Part shown: positions 16,815 to 25,861 of the stretch, one piece after another
Layout: each line of letters begins with the position of its first letter
How positions within the stretch are numbered: the stretch's first letter is position 1
Source: CADCVW01 sp964251385
Lineage (GTDB): Bacteria > Pseudomonadota > Alphaproteobacteria > Sphingomonadales > Sphingomonadaceae
NCBI GenBank assembly: GCA_964251385.1
Contig: CAXUJK010000005.1
Span: 62,001 to 126,000, forward strand
Direction of reading: 5' to 3'
DNA: 64,000 bases
Program-made: the position numbers and the translations under genes
The notes under the pieces: generated by a model
The model's input: the letters and a program-made list of their open reading frames with translations, nothing else
Database searches by the model: none
Told to the model about the DNA's origin: nothing

Positions 16815-17078
16815 GGGCAGCATCAACGCGCAAAAGGGGTGCGAATTGGACGACAGGCATATCTACTGGCCGCCGCCGGCCGAGGCGCTGATCCCGCTGG
16901 TCGAAGCCATGGCGCGCGACAGCGCAAGGCGGCGCACGAGCTTGGCATCGAATTCGACATGGATGATCCGCAAGTTGCCCGCGAGGTCATGCTGGCAACC
17001 TTCGACGCCCTGTTCCTTGGGGGTAAGGATAACAAGGGGAAGGGTGCCGGCGGCAAGTCCGCTCGAGACACGTCCTGA
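16807..17078 (+). pseudogene. Frameshifted fragment of a small plasmid/element gene
   Basis: The first half reads in one frame (WPPPAEALIPLVEAMARDSA) and the second half continues in the next frame (AAHELGIEFDMDDPQVAREV ... FDALFLGGKDNKGKG). Both halves have protein-like composition and together make a smooth sequence if one base is restored near 16925. I do not recognise the family. It overlaps the terminator above and has no clear start, consistent with decay. Confidence 0.45.
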
Positions 17079-17087
17079 GGGTTGCTC

Positions 17088-18728
17088 TTAGGCAGTTTCG
17101 GCCCCGGCCAAGCGCTTGGCCAGCTCCTCCCGATAGTCCTCGATTTCATATTGCAGCATGTCGTCCGCAGTCTCGAACAGGTCCGCCAGCTTCTCCCAAT
17201 ACGCGGCACCTCCACCGCGATGCCCGCCAGCAAGCAGCGCATCGATCAGATAGCCCCGCATCCGCGACAATTCGCCGCCATCGTCATGGAAGGCGCGGAC
17301 GGCACGCAGCGTCACTTCGTGCAGCGTCTCGATCACCTTCCTGTCGATCCGTTGCGAGTTCGCGACGACGTGTAGGACGCTGCCCAGCGTGCAGGCCGAT
17401 GCGTGGGGGATGGTGCCCGGAAAACGTTCGCGGTCAGGATTATCGCGGTGCGGCGACCGCTCCGGCAGATGCTCGTACAAGGTCACCCAGCTCTTCACAT
17501 GCTGGATAAGTTCGTAGAGCAGGCGCGCGGCACGGATCGGAAATTCAGCGGTCCGATCGATCGCATCGCCGCTCGAATCATAGCCCTTTTCAAGGCGCTC
17601 CGCGATATGCGCGAGGTAGTAGACCCACATATGATAGTCGACGCCCTGCCGCGCGGCGGAGGTGACCATCACACCGAAAAAGAACATCCCCATATAGGTC
17701 GGATCGCTGAGATGCTCTCGGTCGAACCCATCGGCACTGTCGTTGAGCCACTCCCAATAGCCCGGCCGCTCATCGCCATCGAGCAGCCGTTCGACATAGT
17801 CGCCGACGCCCTTCCAGGCCGACAGCTCCTCGGCAATTCTTGTGTCGGCGAACAGGAAATGGAGCAGGCGGTTGCGGGGTGGCAGCCGGTAGCCGATCAT
17901 CCCGTCAGATACATCGTTGGTCGCGAGTTCCTGGAAGAGCGCGCTTCCTGAATTGTCCATCAGGCGGCCGAGATAGCGTTCGCAAAATTCGCGTCCGCCG
18001 AACACGCCCTGACGCAGCAGGCAGAGGGCGAAATAGGGTCGCCGCTCGACGATATAGTCGAGGATTGCGCGCGTATTCTCGAGTAGCTGGAGCATGTCGC
18101 TCGCGGCATTCTCCGCGCGGGCATAGGATGGGACGATATGCGCGAGCGCGCGCACCGGGCGCGCTGCCCAGTCGGGCCAGCTTTCGCCATTGAACCGTTC
18201 TTCGCCGGGGCGCCGCGCGAATCGCGCAAACGAATTCTCCGGCGTCGGGCCGAAATCCTTGAGCCAGTCGTGCAAGCGCTGGCGGCGGCATTTACGCCGG
18301 CTCGCTTTTGCGAGCAGCGCCATATGGGGTTCGAGCAATTTCATCGCATCGGCATAATGTTCGTCGTCGATCTGACTCGTGGCGAGCTGGGTAAAGGCCG
18401 GAATGCTGCCGAGCGACGGGCGCGACCGGCGATGGATTATGACTGCGGCGGTCAGCCAGGCGCAGGCGATCAGAAAGGCAAATTTGCGTGACGCCCCTGG
18501 CTCGCTGTCGCTTAGCGTCAACCAGGAACACAGCTCGCCCATTCCGGCAGGGCAGGAGGGGGGACGCATGTCGAGCAGCTCGAACGCAAGAATTGCCGCA
18601 AAGGCGGGCACCGCGACAACCGCCTGCGCGCGCCACGACAAGGACGCCTGTAATCGCTGGACGGGCGGCAAGACCGCGTAGATCGCGGCCACCAGCGCGA
18701 GCACGGTGAGAAAGCCATCAAGTGTCAT
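17088..18728 (-). CDS. Membrane-anchored protein of unassigned cluster
   Basis: 546 residues from MTLDGFLTVLALVAAIYAVL. Three hydrophobic segments lie in the first 110 residues (about 3-22, 35-52 and 82-100). The rest is a predicted cytosolic, largely helical domain rich in Trp, Tyr and Arg, with a loop RRKCRRQRLHDWLKDFG near 145. No catalytic motif or family recognised. A longer open frame reaches 19388 but would run antisense through the next gene. It is divergent from the 1,251-aa nuclease-like gene across 171 bases, which suggests shared control. Confidence 0.8.
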   Translation of the reverse strand: MTLDGFLTVLALVAAIYAVLPPVQRLQASLSWRAQAVVAVPAFAAILAFELLDMRPPSCPAGMGELCSWLTLSDSEPGASRKFAFLIACAWLTAAVIIHRRSRPSLGSIPAFTQLATSQIDDEHYADAMKLLEPHMALLAKASRRKCRRQRLHDWLKDFGPTPENSFARFARRPGEERFNGESWPDWAARPVRALAHIVPSYARAENAASDMLQLLENTRAILDYIVERRPYFALCLLRQGVFGGREFCERYLGRLMDNSGSALFQELATNDVSDGMIGYRLPPRNRLLHFLFADTRIAEELSAWKGVGDYVERLLDGDERPGYWEWLNDSADGFDREHLSDPTYMGMFFFGVMVTSAARQGVDYHMWVYYLAHIAERLEKGYDSSGDAIDRTAEFPIRAARLLYELIQHVKSWVTLYEHLPERSPHRDNPDRERFPGTIPHASACTLGSVLHVVANSQRIDRKVIETLHEVTLRAVRAFHDDGGELSRMRGYLIDALLAGGHRGGGAAYWEKLADLFETADDMLQYEIEDYREELAKRLAGAETA

Positions 18729-18899
18729 CTGGCCGCGCTCCTTCCGGCTTGCCTGCTCCATCGGTTCTGCAATTGTTCTCCGCTGCCGACGCGCCATTAT
18801 CAAGCGAATTGCATCGGTCCCGCCGCAACCGCTCACACGCATCTTCTCTATTGTGCGCGGCGAAAGGTTGCGGCCAGAACAGATCGGCAACATAGTCGT

Positions 18900-21800
18900 A
18901 TGGGTAAAATGCGCGACCTTTTCGACCCCGCCGCCCTTGAGGCCATGCTCGCTGCCTCGGCCCCGCCCCAGACCCCTGGCGCCGTGCTCGAAGCAGTCGA
19001 CGGGCTTGGCGCGCGCCTCGCAAGGCTCGACCGCCTCGCCACGCTGGCCGTGCTCGCCGGGCTCCAGACCGATCCCGCTTTCGGTGCCAACACCGTCCGG
19101 CTCGACATGGCGATGCGCCTGACCCTTGCCTGCGCTGCGGGCGAGGCCCGGCCGACCCGTGACAAATTGTTCCGCCTGCTCAACCGCGATCTTGTCAATT
19201 GCGGGGTCAATCGGCTTGAGGATCCGCCCGAGGATTTCTTCGCCAATGTGGTGGCGACCCGGCGCGGTCCCTATCGCTTGTTCCAGGGCGTCTGGGAAAA
19301 GGCGGCGGCGTTCACCGAGGATCTGCTCGAGGCGTTCGGCAAGCTGCCGCCCTCGCCGTGGGGCGCACATGCGTTCGACCGTGCGCATGCGCTGCTGACC
19401 CTGTCTGACCTGATCGCCTATCGCTCTGGGCTGAGCGGGCGGACGCCGGCGCCCGAGCGCTCGGCCGAGAAGCTGGCATTGCCCAATGACCGCCAGCTGC
19501 GCGACATTGGCGGGCGCTGCCTGCTCAGCTGGTCGAGCCTTGCCCGGCTCGATATCGATGCCGAGCTGCTCGCGCCCTTCTTAATGGACGATAGCGTCGA
19601 TCCGGATTTCGCGTCGCTTGGGCCCGGCGACAGCGACCTTGAGCGGCGGCCCCTGCTTGGCTTTGCCGAAGGCGTGATCGTCGTCGCGCCGCACAATCTG
19701 TCGACCGCGGCGCGCGCGCATCTGATCGAGACCGCGCTCGCCGGCGGCGCCGGCGAGCGGCTGCTGTACGGGCTGCTCGACGCGCAAGGCGAGCGCGTCT
19801 CGATCGCCGGCTTCGCGATGCTGTCCAATGCGCCTATGATGGAAGTCGCGGGACATCCGATCCGTCAGATCATCTGGCAACGCACCCCGGGCCGGCCGAT
19901 CCATCTGCTCCAGATCGTCGACGGGTTCGACGACGGACCAGTGCGCTTCGGCATGGCGGACGAGCCGGACGCGCTCGATCGCGTTGTCGCGCAGTCGATC
20001 GGCCATGCGCGCGAAGCGATGCGCGCAGGCCCCGATTTTCGCGAAGGCCTGTCGATCGTCTTCCTAGGCGGCTGGGGCCGTGCTGGGAGCACGGCATTGC
20101 CGCCCGACGATCCCGATTGGGATGTGATCGCGATAGAGCCCGAAGACGCCGCCGCGATCGGCATGGTCGAGGGCGGCAAGCCGATGGATCTTTGGCGGCT
20201 GTCCAGGCAGATGCGGATGATCGCGGCCCAGGGCTACCTGCTCGAAGGCGCCAATGGCTGGCTCAATCTCTTCGCCTTGTGGCGCGAGACGTCAGGCACG
20301 CTGATCCCCGAGCACCATATCGACTTCCAGCCGCCCGCCATGTTCAACTTCCCGACCGACCTAGTGCTGGCCGTCCGGGAAGACGCCGCGCGCCGCCAGG
20401 GCCGCCATGCGCTGCCGCTGCCGAATGGCCGGTACGACGTGGTCGTCCGGCTCGACCGCGCGGACTTTTTCGATTCCACCAAGCCATCCTATTGTTCGAT
20501 CGATGCGATCCGACGCGGCGAGATGCTCGGCGTCGTGGTCGGCCGGCGCCCGGTCTGGCTGTGGGTAATGCCCGCGCAGGGCTCGGACCGCGCCTTCGAC
20601 ACCCATGAGACCTGGCGGGCGGCGATCCACTGGCTTGAGGTCGGCCTGCCGGCGTTCGATGCGGCTTATCCCGATCTCGACACCGCGCCGGTATTTATAG
20701 ACCTTGCGATCGACTGGCCGCCGGACCGGCTCGGCAATCCGGTCGACAATGCGGCGATCGAAGCATCGATCTCGACGTCGCTCGATGCAGCGGCGCGCCG
20801 CGCCGCGCTGCATCTGAGCCCAAGCTGGCAGCACGGGCTGCACCGCGCCGACAATCACGCCGAGCTTTGCCTGGCCGCGGCGATGCTGGCTATTGTCAGT
20901 GCGCTCGCCGGCGGCGCTGCTGACCGCGCCGCGCTCTACACGCTGATGCGCGACGTCGTCGGCTCCGATGACATACGCTGGCGCCATTCGTTCATTGCCG
21001 ACCGGCCGCTGACACTGCTCAAGGCGCACGGCCTGATCGGGCGCTTCGACGACATCCCCCAATCGGCCTCGGCGCTGGCGCGCTGCGGATCGACCTTCCT
21101 GTCTCGCCAGCGCGCGGCTGGTCCGCGGATCGAAGGCGCCGACGACTGCTTCGCCTTTTTGATGGCGCAGCATCGAGCCTTGTTCGAGCGGCTGCTGGCG
21201 AGCGTGCGCGGGTTCGACCGTGCCGGCCTAGTCATGGCGTCGGTGGGGCGGTTGGTGTCGGCGCTCGCCGAGGAACAGACCTGGACGATGTCGGCGCGGG
21301 CGCTACGCGCGATCTATGGTGCCGAGCGCGACCGCGAGCGCAGCCTCCATCGCCGCAGCGAAATCAATGCGATGATCCGCGGTGCGTCGATCCTGAGCGA
21401 AGTCGCGGCGAGCGAAGCGCCGCTTGAGGGCGGGCGTGCCGCCGGCGAAGCCGATCTCGACGAGCTGCTCGCCCAGTGCCTGCTCCTGTTCCAGACCGCA
21501 GAGCTGGTCCCGCCGATCCGCGGCGGGTTCATCGACCCCAAGCTTGAGATCAGCCCGACCGGCGACTTGCTCTACGATCACAGCTTCACCCGCACTGCGC
21601 TGGTGCCGAGCGTCCATGTCCGCCATGCCGAGCAGCGCGCCAGCGCCGATGCCTCCTACCGCACGCATTTCGAGACTGGCGGCGATGCCGCACCGCTCGA
21701 TGCGGCGTTCGAAGCGGCGGTGGCTGTTGAATATGCGATGCCGTTCGATGCATTCGTCGCATTGAGCGGCGCGTGCACCGAGCTTGCCGTGGCCGTCGGA

Positions 21801-22655
21801 TCTGCGGTGCTGCGGCTACGGCGCTCCGAATTGATTGCGGCGATTGCGGCATTGGCCGGCTATGGGGATATCGACCTTGACCCGGCGATCGACCGGCTGA
21901 CCCTGGCGGCGCGCGATGGTTGGGCAAGCCTTCCACCCGGCGCTGCGGCGTCCGATTTCGATGTCAGCCGCTTCGACCGGCATCATTCACTTATCACCCG
22001 GCCCATTATCGCTCTGAGCCGGGACGAGGATCCCTGGCTGCTGGTCTCGCCCCCGCTGATGGAACGCGCCGCGCTCCATAATCTCGGCGGTGCGATGCAG
22101 GGCGGGCTGCAGGGCAAGTTCTGGGCGAGCGCCGACATGCGCAAATATGTCGGATCGGTCGCCGAGAAGTCCGGCCTCGACTTCAACCTGCGCGCCGCCG
22201 AGGCGGTGCGTCAGTTGGGACTCACCGCCTATGATTCGGTCAAGCTGTCCGATGCGTTGCACCATAAGGGCACCGAGGCAGTGAAGCGGCTGGGCGATAT
22301 CGACGTGCTCGCCTTTACTACCGATGGCCGCCATGCCTGGGTGGGCGAGGCCAAGGATATCCGCTTCTGCCGCACGCTTGGTGAGACCACGAGCCGCCTA
22401 TCCGAATATCGCGGGGTGACCGATGGCAGGGGCCGCCGCGACAATCTGCGAAAGCATCTCGACCGCGTCGACTATGTCCGCACGCATGCCGGGGATCTCG
22501 CCAAACGCTATGGGCTTGCAGCAGTACCGACGGTGCATGGGCTGGTCATGCTCGACAGTCCCCAGCCGATGGCGTTCGTCCCCAGCCACGCATCTGCGGA
22601 TGCGCGGTTTGTGATGCTGAGCGATCTGGCCGGGGTGGATTGGTCCGCGCCTTGA
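18900..22655 (+). CDS. 1,251-aa protein with C-terminal PD-(D/E)XK nuclease-like motif
   Basis: Very large soluble protein, no signal peptide or membrane spans. Most of it matches nothing I know. Near the C-terminus, GDIDVLAF (D1133, D1135) and GEAKD (E1150, K1152) have the D-x(14)-ExK arrangement of PD-(D/E)XK nucleases, with AEAVRQLGL and a following helix (SRLSEYRG) completing the fold. About 100 residues remain after the motif. It heads an apparent operon with the 394- and 161-aa genes. A giant protein ending in such a domain, in a mobile element, suggests a restriction or defence effector; that is inference. Confidence 0.85.
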   Translation: MGKMRDLFDPAALEAMLAASAPPQTPGAVLEAVDGLGARLARLDRLATLAVLAGLQTDPAFGANTVRLDMAMRLTLACAAGEARPTRDKLFRLLNRDLVNCGVNRLEDPPEDFFANVVATRRGPYRLFQGVWEKAAAFTEDLLEAFGKLPPSPWGAHAFDRAHALLTLSDLIAYRSGLSGRTPAPERSAEKLALPNDRQLRDIGGRCLLSWSSLARLDIDAELLAPFLMDDSVDPDFASLGPGDSDLERRPLLGFAEGVIVVAPHNLSTAARAHLIETALAGGAGERLLYGLLDAQGERVSIAGFAMLSNAPMMEVAGHPIRQIIWQRTPGRPIHLLQIVDGFDDGPVRFGMADEPDALDRVVAQSIGHAREAMRAGPDFREGLSIVFLGGWGRAGSTALPPDDPDWDVIAIEPEDAAAIGMVEGGKPMDLWRLSRQMRMIAAQGYLLEGANGWLNLFALWRETSGTLIPEHHIDFQPPAMFNFPTDLVLAVREDAARRQGRHALPLPNGRYDVVVRLDRADFFDSTKPSYCSIDAIRRGEMLGVVVGRRPVWLWVMPAQGSDRAFDTHETWRAAIHWLEVGLPAFDAAYPDLDTAPVFIDLAIDWPPDRLGNPVDNAAIEASISTSLDAAARRAALHLSPSWQHGLHRADNHAELCLAAAMLAIVSALAGGAADRAALYTLMRDVVGSDDIRWRHSFIADRPLTLLKAHGLIGRFDDIPQSASALARCGSTFLSRQRAAGPRIEGADDCFAFLMAQHRALFERLLASVRGFDRAGLVMASVGRLVSALAEEQTWTMSARALRAIYGAERDRERSLHRRSEINAMIRGASILSEVAASEAPLEGGRAAGEADLDELLAQCLLLFQTAELVPPIRGGFIDPKLEISPTGDLLYDHSFTRTALVPSVHVRHAEQRASADASYRTHFETGGDAAPLDAAFEAAVAVEYAMPFDAFVALSGACTELAVAVGSAVLRLRRSELIAAIAALAGYGDIDLDPAIDRLTLAARDGWASLPPGAAASDFDVSRFDRHHSLITRPIIALSRDEDPWLLVSPPLMERAALHNLGGAMQGGLQGKFWASADMRKYVGSVAEKSGLDFNLRAAEAVRQLGLTAYDSVKLSDALHHKGTEAVKRLGDIDVLAFTTDGRHAWVGEAKDIRFCRTLGETTSRLSEYRGVTDGRGRRDNLRKHLDRVDYVRTHAGDLAKRYGLAAVPTVHGLVMLDSPQPMAFVPSHASADARFVMLSDLAGVDWSAP

Positions 22656-22743
22656 GGCCGGGCCTGGCGTCCCCATCTTGCAGAGGGCCCGCGGCGAGAC
22701 TGACGGGCGAACCTTGGCAGCCAGAAAAGCGAGCGCGGGCGAT

Positions 22744-23928
22744 ATGGACGAGGATTGGTGGCCCGAGCTGCTCGCGCATATTCCGCTCGAGGACCCTTGG
22801 GCCGAGCCCGACATCCTGGTCGCCGAACTGCGCAGCTATGACGATCCGTGGCTGCCGGGCGTACGCACCCTGTGGTCTGCGCTGATCCCGAGCGCCGAGC
22901 TTTCATCGCTCGGCGGCAGGCTGATCGCGTTCAACTATGAAGTCGAGTCGACCGGGCGGCCGATGCCGGGGCCAGGCGTCGCCGGGACGGTCCACCCGCG
23001 CTTCTGGATCTCGGCGGTGGATGACGGACGCCGCATCGACTGCGAGCCGCTGATCCTTGGCTGGGAAAGCCATAACCGGACCGCGATGGTGCTCGATCCG
23101 GGTTTTGCTGCAACCTATGGCCTGATCCCGCGTGCCGACGCCGATGGCGCGGTGCGCTGGGACAATCCGGCCGAGCCCGAATTTGATGTGGCGGTTGTCA
23201 GCGCGCCTTCGCTCTATGTGGATCTGCGCCAGTCGGGCGGACGCGCGACCATCGCCCGCGATTATCTCCAGGACTATCTGAGCCTGCGCGGCATGGAGCT
23301 GATCCAGGTCTATTATGAAAGCCGGCGAGGGCCTCAGGATGCGGCGATCGATGCATTGCTCGACGAGCGCGAGCAACTCACCGTCAAGCTCGCAACCCGC
23401 GAAGTCGATATCCGCCGCCGCCACGAAGGCGGCTTTTTCGCGCAAGTCTGGGGCGCTCGCCACATTGCCGGGCCGGGCGCCTTGCCGGTCACCGAGAATC
23501 CACTCGAGACACAGGGGCTGGTCTGGCCGGGGATCGATATCCCCGTGACCACCGCGGTCGCCCAGCGCCAGCGTCCTTGGGACAATGTCTATGTCCGCGA
23601 TGCGGTGCTCGGCGCCTATGAGGGACGGGCCGGTTTCCGGGTTCATCCCGAGACCGGCAGCGTCGGCTATGGCAATCAATGGTCGGTGGGTCCGGCGACT
23701 CGGGTCGGCCGCGACGTTATCCGGCTCGAAGTGCGCAAGCTGTATGAGGGGACCAGGCCCCGCGTCATCCAGCACTGGCACGACTTTGCGATTGCCCCGA
23801 CGCCCGAGCTGCTCGCCCCCGAGGCCCGCCTCGCGCGCAATGTCGGTGTGCGGGCCAGGGAGCTGGCCTATGGTCTCGCTGATATCGGTATCGCCTTGTG
23901 CGGCATCGCTGCGATGATCCGCATGTAG
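22744..23928 (+). CDS. 394-aa protein of unassigned cluster
   Basis: 394 residues from MDEDWWPELLAHIPLEDPWA; an in-frame start at 22678 is less likely because its added residues look random. No signal peptide. The middle portion has alternating strands (FWISAVDDGRRI, SAPSLYVDLRQSGG) and one helix rich in charged residues (DEREQLTVKLATREVDIRRRHEGG, around 220-245). The C-terminus is hydrophobic (LADIGIALCGIAAMI) and might be a membrane tail. Family unknown. It sits 88 bases after the nuclease-like gene and just before the 161-aa gene. Confidence 0.8.
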   Translation: MDEDWWPELLAHIPLEDPWAEPDILVAELRSYDDPWLPGVRTLWSALIPSAELSSLGGRLIAFNYEVESTGRPMPGPGVAGTVHPRFWISAVDDGRRIDCEPLILGWESHNRTAMVLDPGFAATYGLIPRADADGAVRWDNPAEPEFDVAVVSAPSLYVDLRQSGGRATIARDYLQDYLSLRGMELIQVYYESRRGPQDAAIDALLDEREQLTVKLATREVDIRRRHEGGFFAQVWGARHIAGPGALPVTENPLETQGLVWPGIDIPVTTAVAQRQRPWDNVYVRDAVLGAYEGRAGFRVHPETGSVGYGNQWSVGPATRVGRDVIRLEVRKLYEGTRPRVIQHWHDFAIAPTPELLAPEARLARNVGVRARELAYGLADIGIALCGIAAMIRM

Positions 23929-23957
23929 AGCCCGTCACGCATCACATTCCGGTCGAC

Positions 23958-24443
23958 ATGACACGCTCGGCGTTCCTGTCGCGATGCCTCGACCTCGACA
24001 AGTTGCTCGTCGAGCCGCTGGCCGAGAAACGGCTGCGCGCATTGGTGCTGGCGTTCGGCTCTCCCAAGGACAAAATCCATGACTTGCGCGGACTAAAGCT
24101 GCTCGACCGCCTCTTGCGGATGTGCGGCATCGCGATCGAGGCGGGTCTGGTGCCATGGGAAGCCGGCGATGCGATCGTCGAGCGCTTCGCCGCCGATGCC
24201 GATCCGCCGCGCCCGCTCGACCGGCTGTTCGCGCTGTCCGACTTTCGCCAGGCCGCCGGGCATCGCAAGGAGGATGTCGAGGGCGTCGTTGCTGCGGCAC
24301 TGGGACGCTTCGACATCGACCTCGCGGCGACCAAAGGCGGGTGGGGGCTCCCGCTCGACCAAATCTATGACCAGCTCGCCGGCCAGCTGCGCGAGATCCA
24401 CGCGACGCTGATCGGCGTGCTGCGCATCCCCCCGGCGCGTTGA
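23958..24443 (+). CDS. 161-aa helical protein of unassigned cluster
   Basis: 161 residues from MTRSAFLSRCLDLDKLLVEP, nearly all helical and charged (LAEKRLRALVLAFG, DVEGVVAAALGRFDIDLAA). The in-frame start at 23898 would overlap the preceding gene by 31 bases and gives an unlikely N-terminus. No family recognised. It may be a small partner of the 394-aa protein, given the 29-base gap. The stop codon is inside a 10-bp hairpin. Confidence 0.72.
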   Translation: MTRSAFLSRCLDLDKLLVEPLAEKRLRALVLAFGSPKDKIHDLRGLKLLDRLLRMCGIAIEAGLVPWEAGDAIVERFAADADPPRPLDRLFALSDFRQAAGHRKEDVEGVVAAALGRFDIDLAATKGGWGLPLDQIYDQLAGQLREIHATLIGVLRIPPAR

Positions 24444-24469
24444 GCGCGCGGCATGGGCGGCGCGCTCAA
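24440..24469. terminator. Hairpin between convergent cluster genes
   Basis: Perfect 10-bp inverted repeat TTGAGCGCGC/GCGCGCTCAA with a 10-base loop; it includes the stop of the 161-aa gene. No T-run follows, so it may be a weak or Rho-aided terminator serving both convergent transcripts. Confidence 0.5.
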
Positions 24470-24522
24470 CACGCCGGTCTGGAGGGTGCGGGCGCGGGAC
24501 CGTGACGGCTCGGCGGCAACGC

Positions 24523-25740
24523 TCAGCCTGCCGAGGGGCGTGCGGGATCGATGCGGCCGAGGACTTCGCGCAGCACTCTCTGCCGGGCCCGCAAGACCTC
24601 GATGCTGCCAGCGGTTAGGTCGCACCAGCGGTCCCAGACCAGCGACAGGCCGGCATTGCGGTGCGCCTCCTCGAGCACCCAGCCGCGGCTCGCGATCTGG
24701 CCGGCGGTCGCATCGAGCAGCGCCCGCATCGCGGGAACGTCTATATCGGGATTTGGCTCGAACGATTCGCGAAGGTCGCGCGCCATTGAGTCGGTATCGA
24801 GCGCGTCGGCGACTGCGTTCATTCGCCGCAGGTCGCTTGCTTCGAACGCGTGGGCGAGCTTGCGGTCGATCGATCGCAAGGCAGGAAGATAAAGCTGCTT
24901 TAGCGGATCGTCGCCCTCGGTCGCCCAGCGAAGCGCCGTCACCAGAAACTCAAGCGTCTCGAAAAAGGTGGTCGGGGTCTGCAGCGGCAGATCCCAGGTC
25001 TGGATGAACGCTTCGACATCGTCGGCGGCGGTGGCGTGGAGCGCGAACAGCGCCTTGGCCTGGCCGTCAAAGGGCGAGGGCCGGCGTTCTCCATCCAAGG
25101 CTGTCAGCTCCTCGACATTTTGCGGCGCAAGCATCGGCCGCGAGACTTGCGCAGTGACATCTTCGAGAAAGGTCATGCGGGTTAGATCGCCGGGCGTGGT
25201 GCGGTACGGGTTGATCGACTGGAACTCGGGCGCCCCGGCGGCTCGGTAGGCCGCAGCGACCAGCGCCGAGCAGAAGGTTTCCGTCATCGGTGTGCTGGCA
25301 TCGGCGGCGGCGGGCGATATCGACTTGATCGCCATCGGGACCGAATAGCCCTTGCCGAGGAACAGCCCCGCCTTTGCCGCCGCGCGGCGGGCGATCGGCG
25401 CGTCAGCATAGCGCAGCACACGAACGTCGCATTCGGCATGATAGAAGCTCTTGGCGATCGACAATGTCGAGACGCCGGGTCCGATGGCTTCGATCAGCGT
25501 CGGCGGCTGCGAGCAGATCGCCGCATGGCTGAAATTGCTACGGCCCGCGGCCGCGATCACCGCCGACTGCTTGCGCCCCTTGTTGTCGGGGTCGCGGCGA
25601 TTGCGGGTGAGCACGATGTCCCCCGGGCGCAGCTGCGCAACCGCAAGCGCGAAGACCGTGCGGCCGTCATAATAGGGGTTATGCTCTGCCACGCGCGCAT
25701 GCTTTCTGCCGGACTGGCCGGTGCATCTCAGATGGCCCAT
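24523..25740 (-). CDS. Permuted papain-like (YiiX/NlpC-P60 type) cysteine hydrolase
   Basis: 405 residues (389 if the GTG at 25692 is used). Residues about 35-180 show the permuted NlpC/P60 order: LRPGDIVLTR, SNFSHAAIC with candidate His72, LIEAIGPGV with Glu84, and ETFCSALVAAAYRAAG with candidate Cys157. YiiX-type enzymes are amidases, lipases or peptidases acting on lipid or peptide bonds. There is no signal peptide, so it acts in the cytosol. The C-terminal 200 residues are helical and unassigned. It is divergent from the PIN-like gene. Confidence 0.82.
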   Translation of the reverse strand: MGHLRCTGQSGRKHARVAEHNPYYDGRTVFALAVAQLRPGDIVLTRNRRDPDNKGRKQSAVIAAAGRSNFSHAAICSQPPTLIEAIGPGVSTLSIAKSFYHAECDVRVLRYADAPIARRAAAKAGLFLGKGYSVPMAIKSISPAAADASTPMTETFCSALVAAAYRAAGAPEFQSINPYRTTPGDLTRMTFLEDVTAQVSRPMLAPQNVEELTALDGERRPSPFDGQAKALFALHATAADDVEAFIQTWDLPLQTPTTFFETLEFLVTALRWATEGDDPLKQLYLPALRSIDRKLAHAFEASDLRRMNAVADALDTDSMARDLRESFEPNPDIDVPAMRALLDATAGQIASRGWVLEEAHRNAGLSLVWDRWCDLTAGSIEVLRARQRVLREVLGRIDPARPSAG

Positions 25741-25756
25741 CAGACGCGCGCGTCAA

Positions 25757-25797
25757 CTGCACGATGGCTTTGTCCTTAGGACATAGCCATCGTGCAG
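25757..25797. promoter_or_regulatory. 19-bp inverted repeat in divergent intergenic region
   Basis: Left arm CTGCACGATGGCTTTGTCC and right arm GGACATAGCCATCGTGCAG with a TTA loop; a single mismatch in 19 pairs. It lies 16 bases before the annotated start of the cysteine hydrolase and 64 bases before the PIN-like gene. It could be an operator for a dimeric repressor or a structured RNA hairpin. No regulator gene is obvious in the cluster. Confidence 0.75.
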
Positions 25798-25861
25798 CAG
25801 GTTCGTCACCGTCGCGTGCAGCTGCGACGCATGCATTTGCCGTGAAGGAAGGGGGGCGAGG

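Noticed and set aside
17088..19388. 766-residue minus-strand frame including the membrane protein
   Set aside because: The first 220 residues are antisense to the 1,251-aa gene and have random-looking composition. The start at 18728 gives a clean membrane N-terminus.
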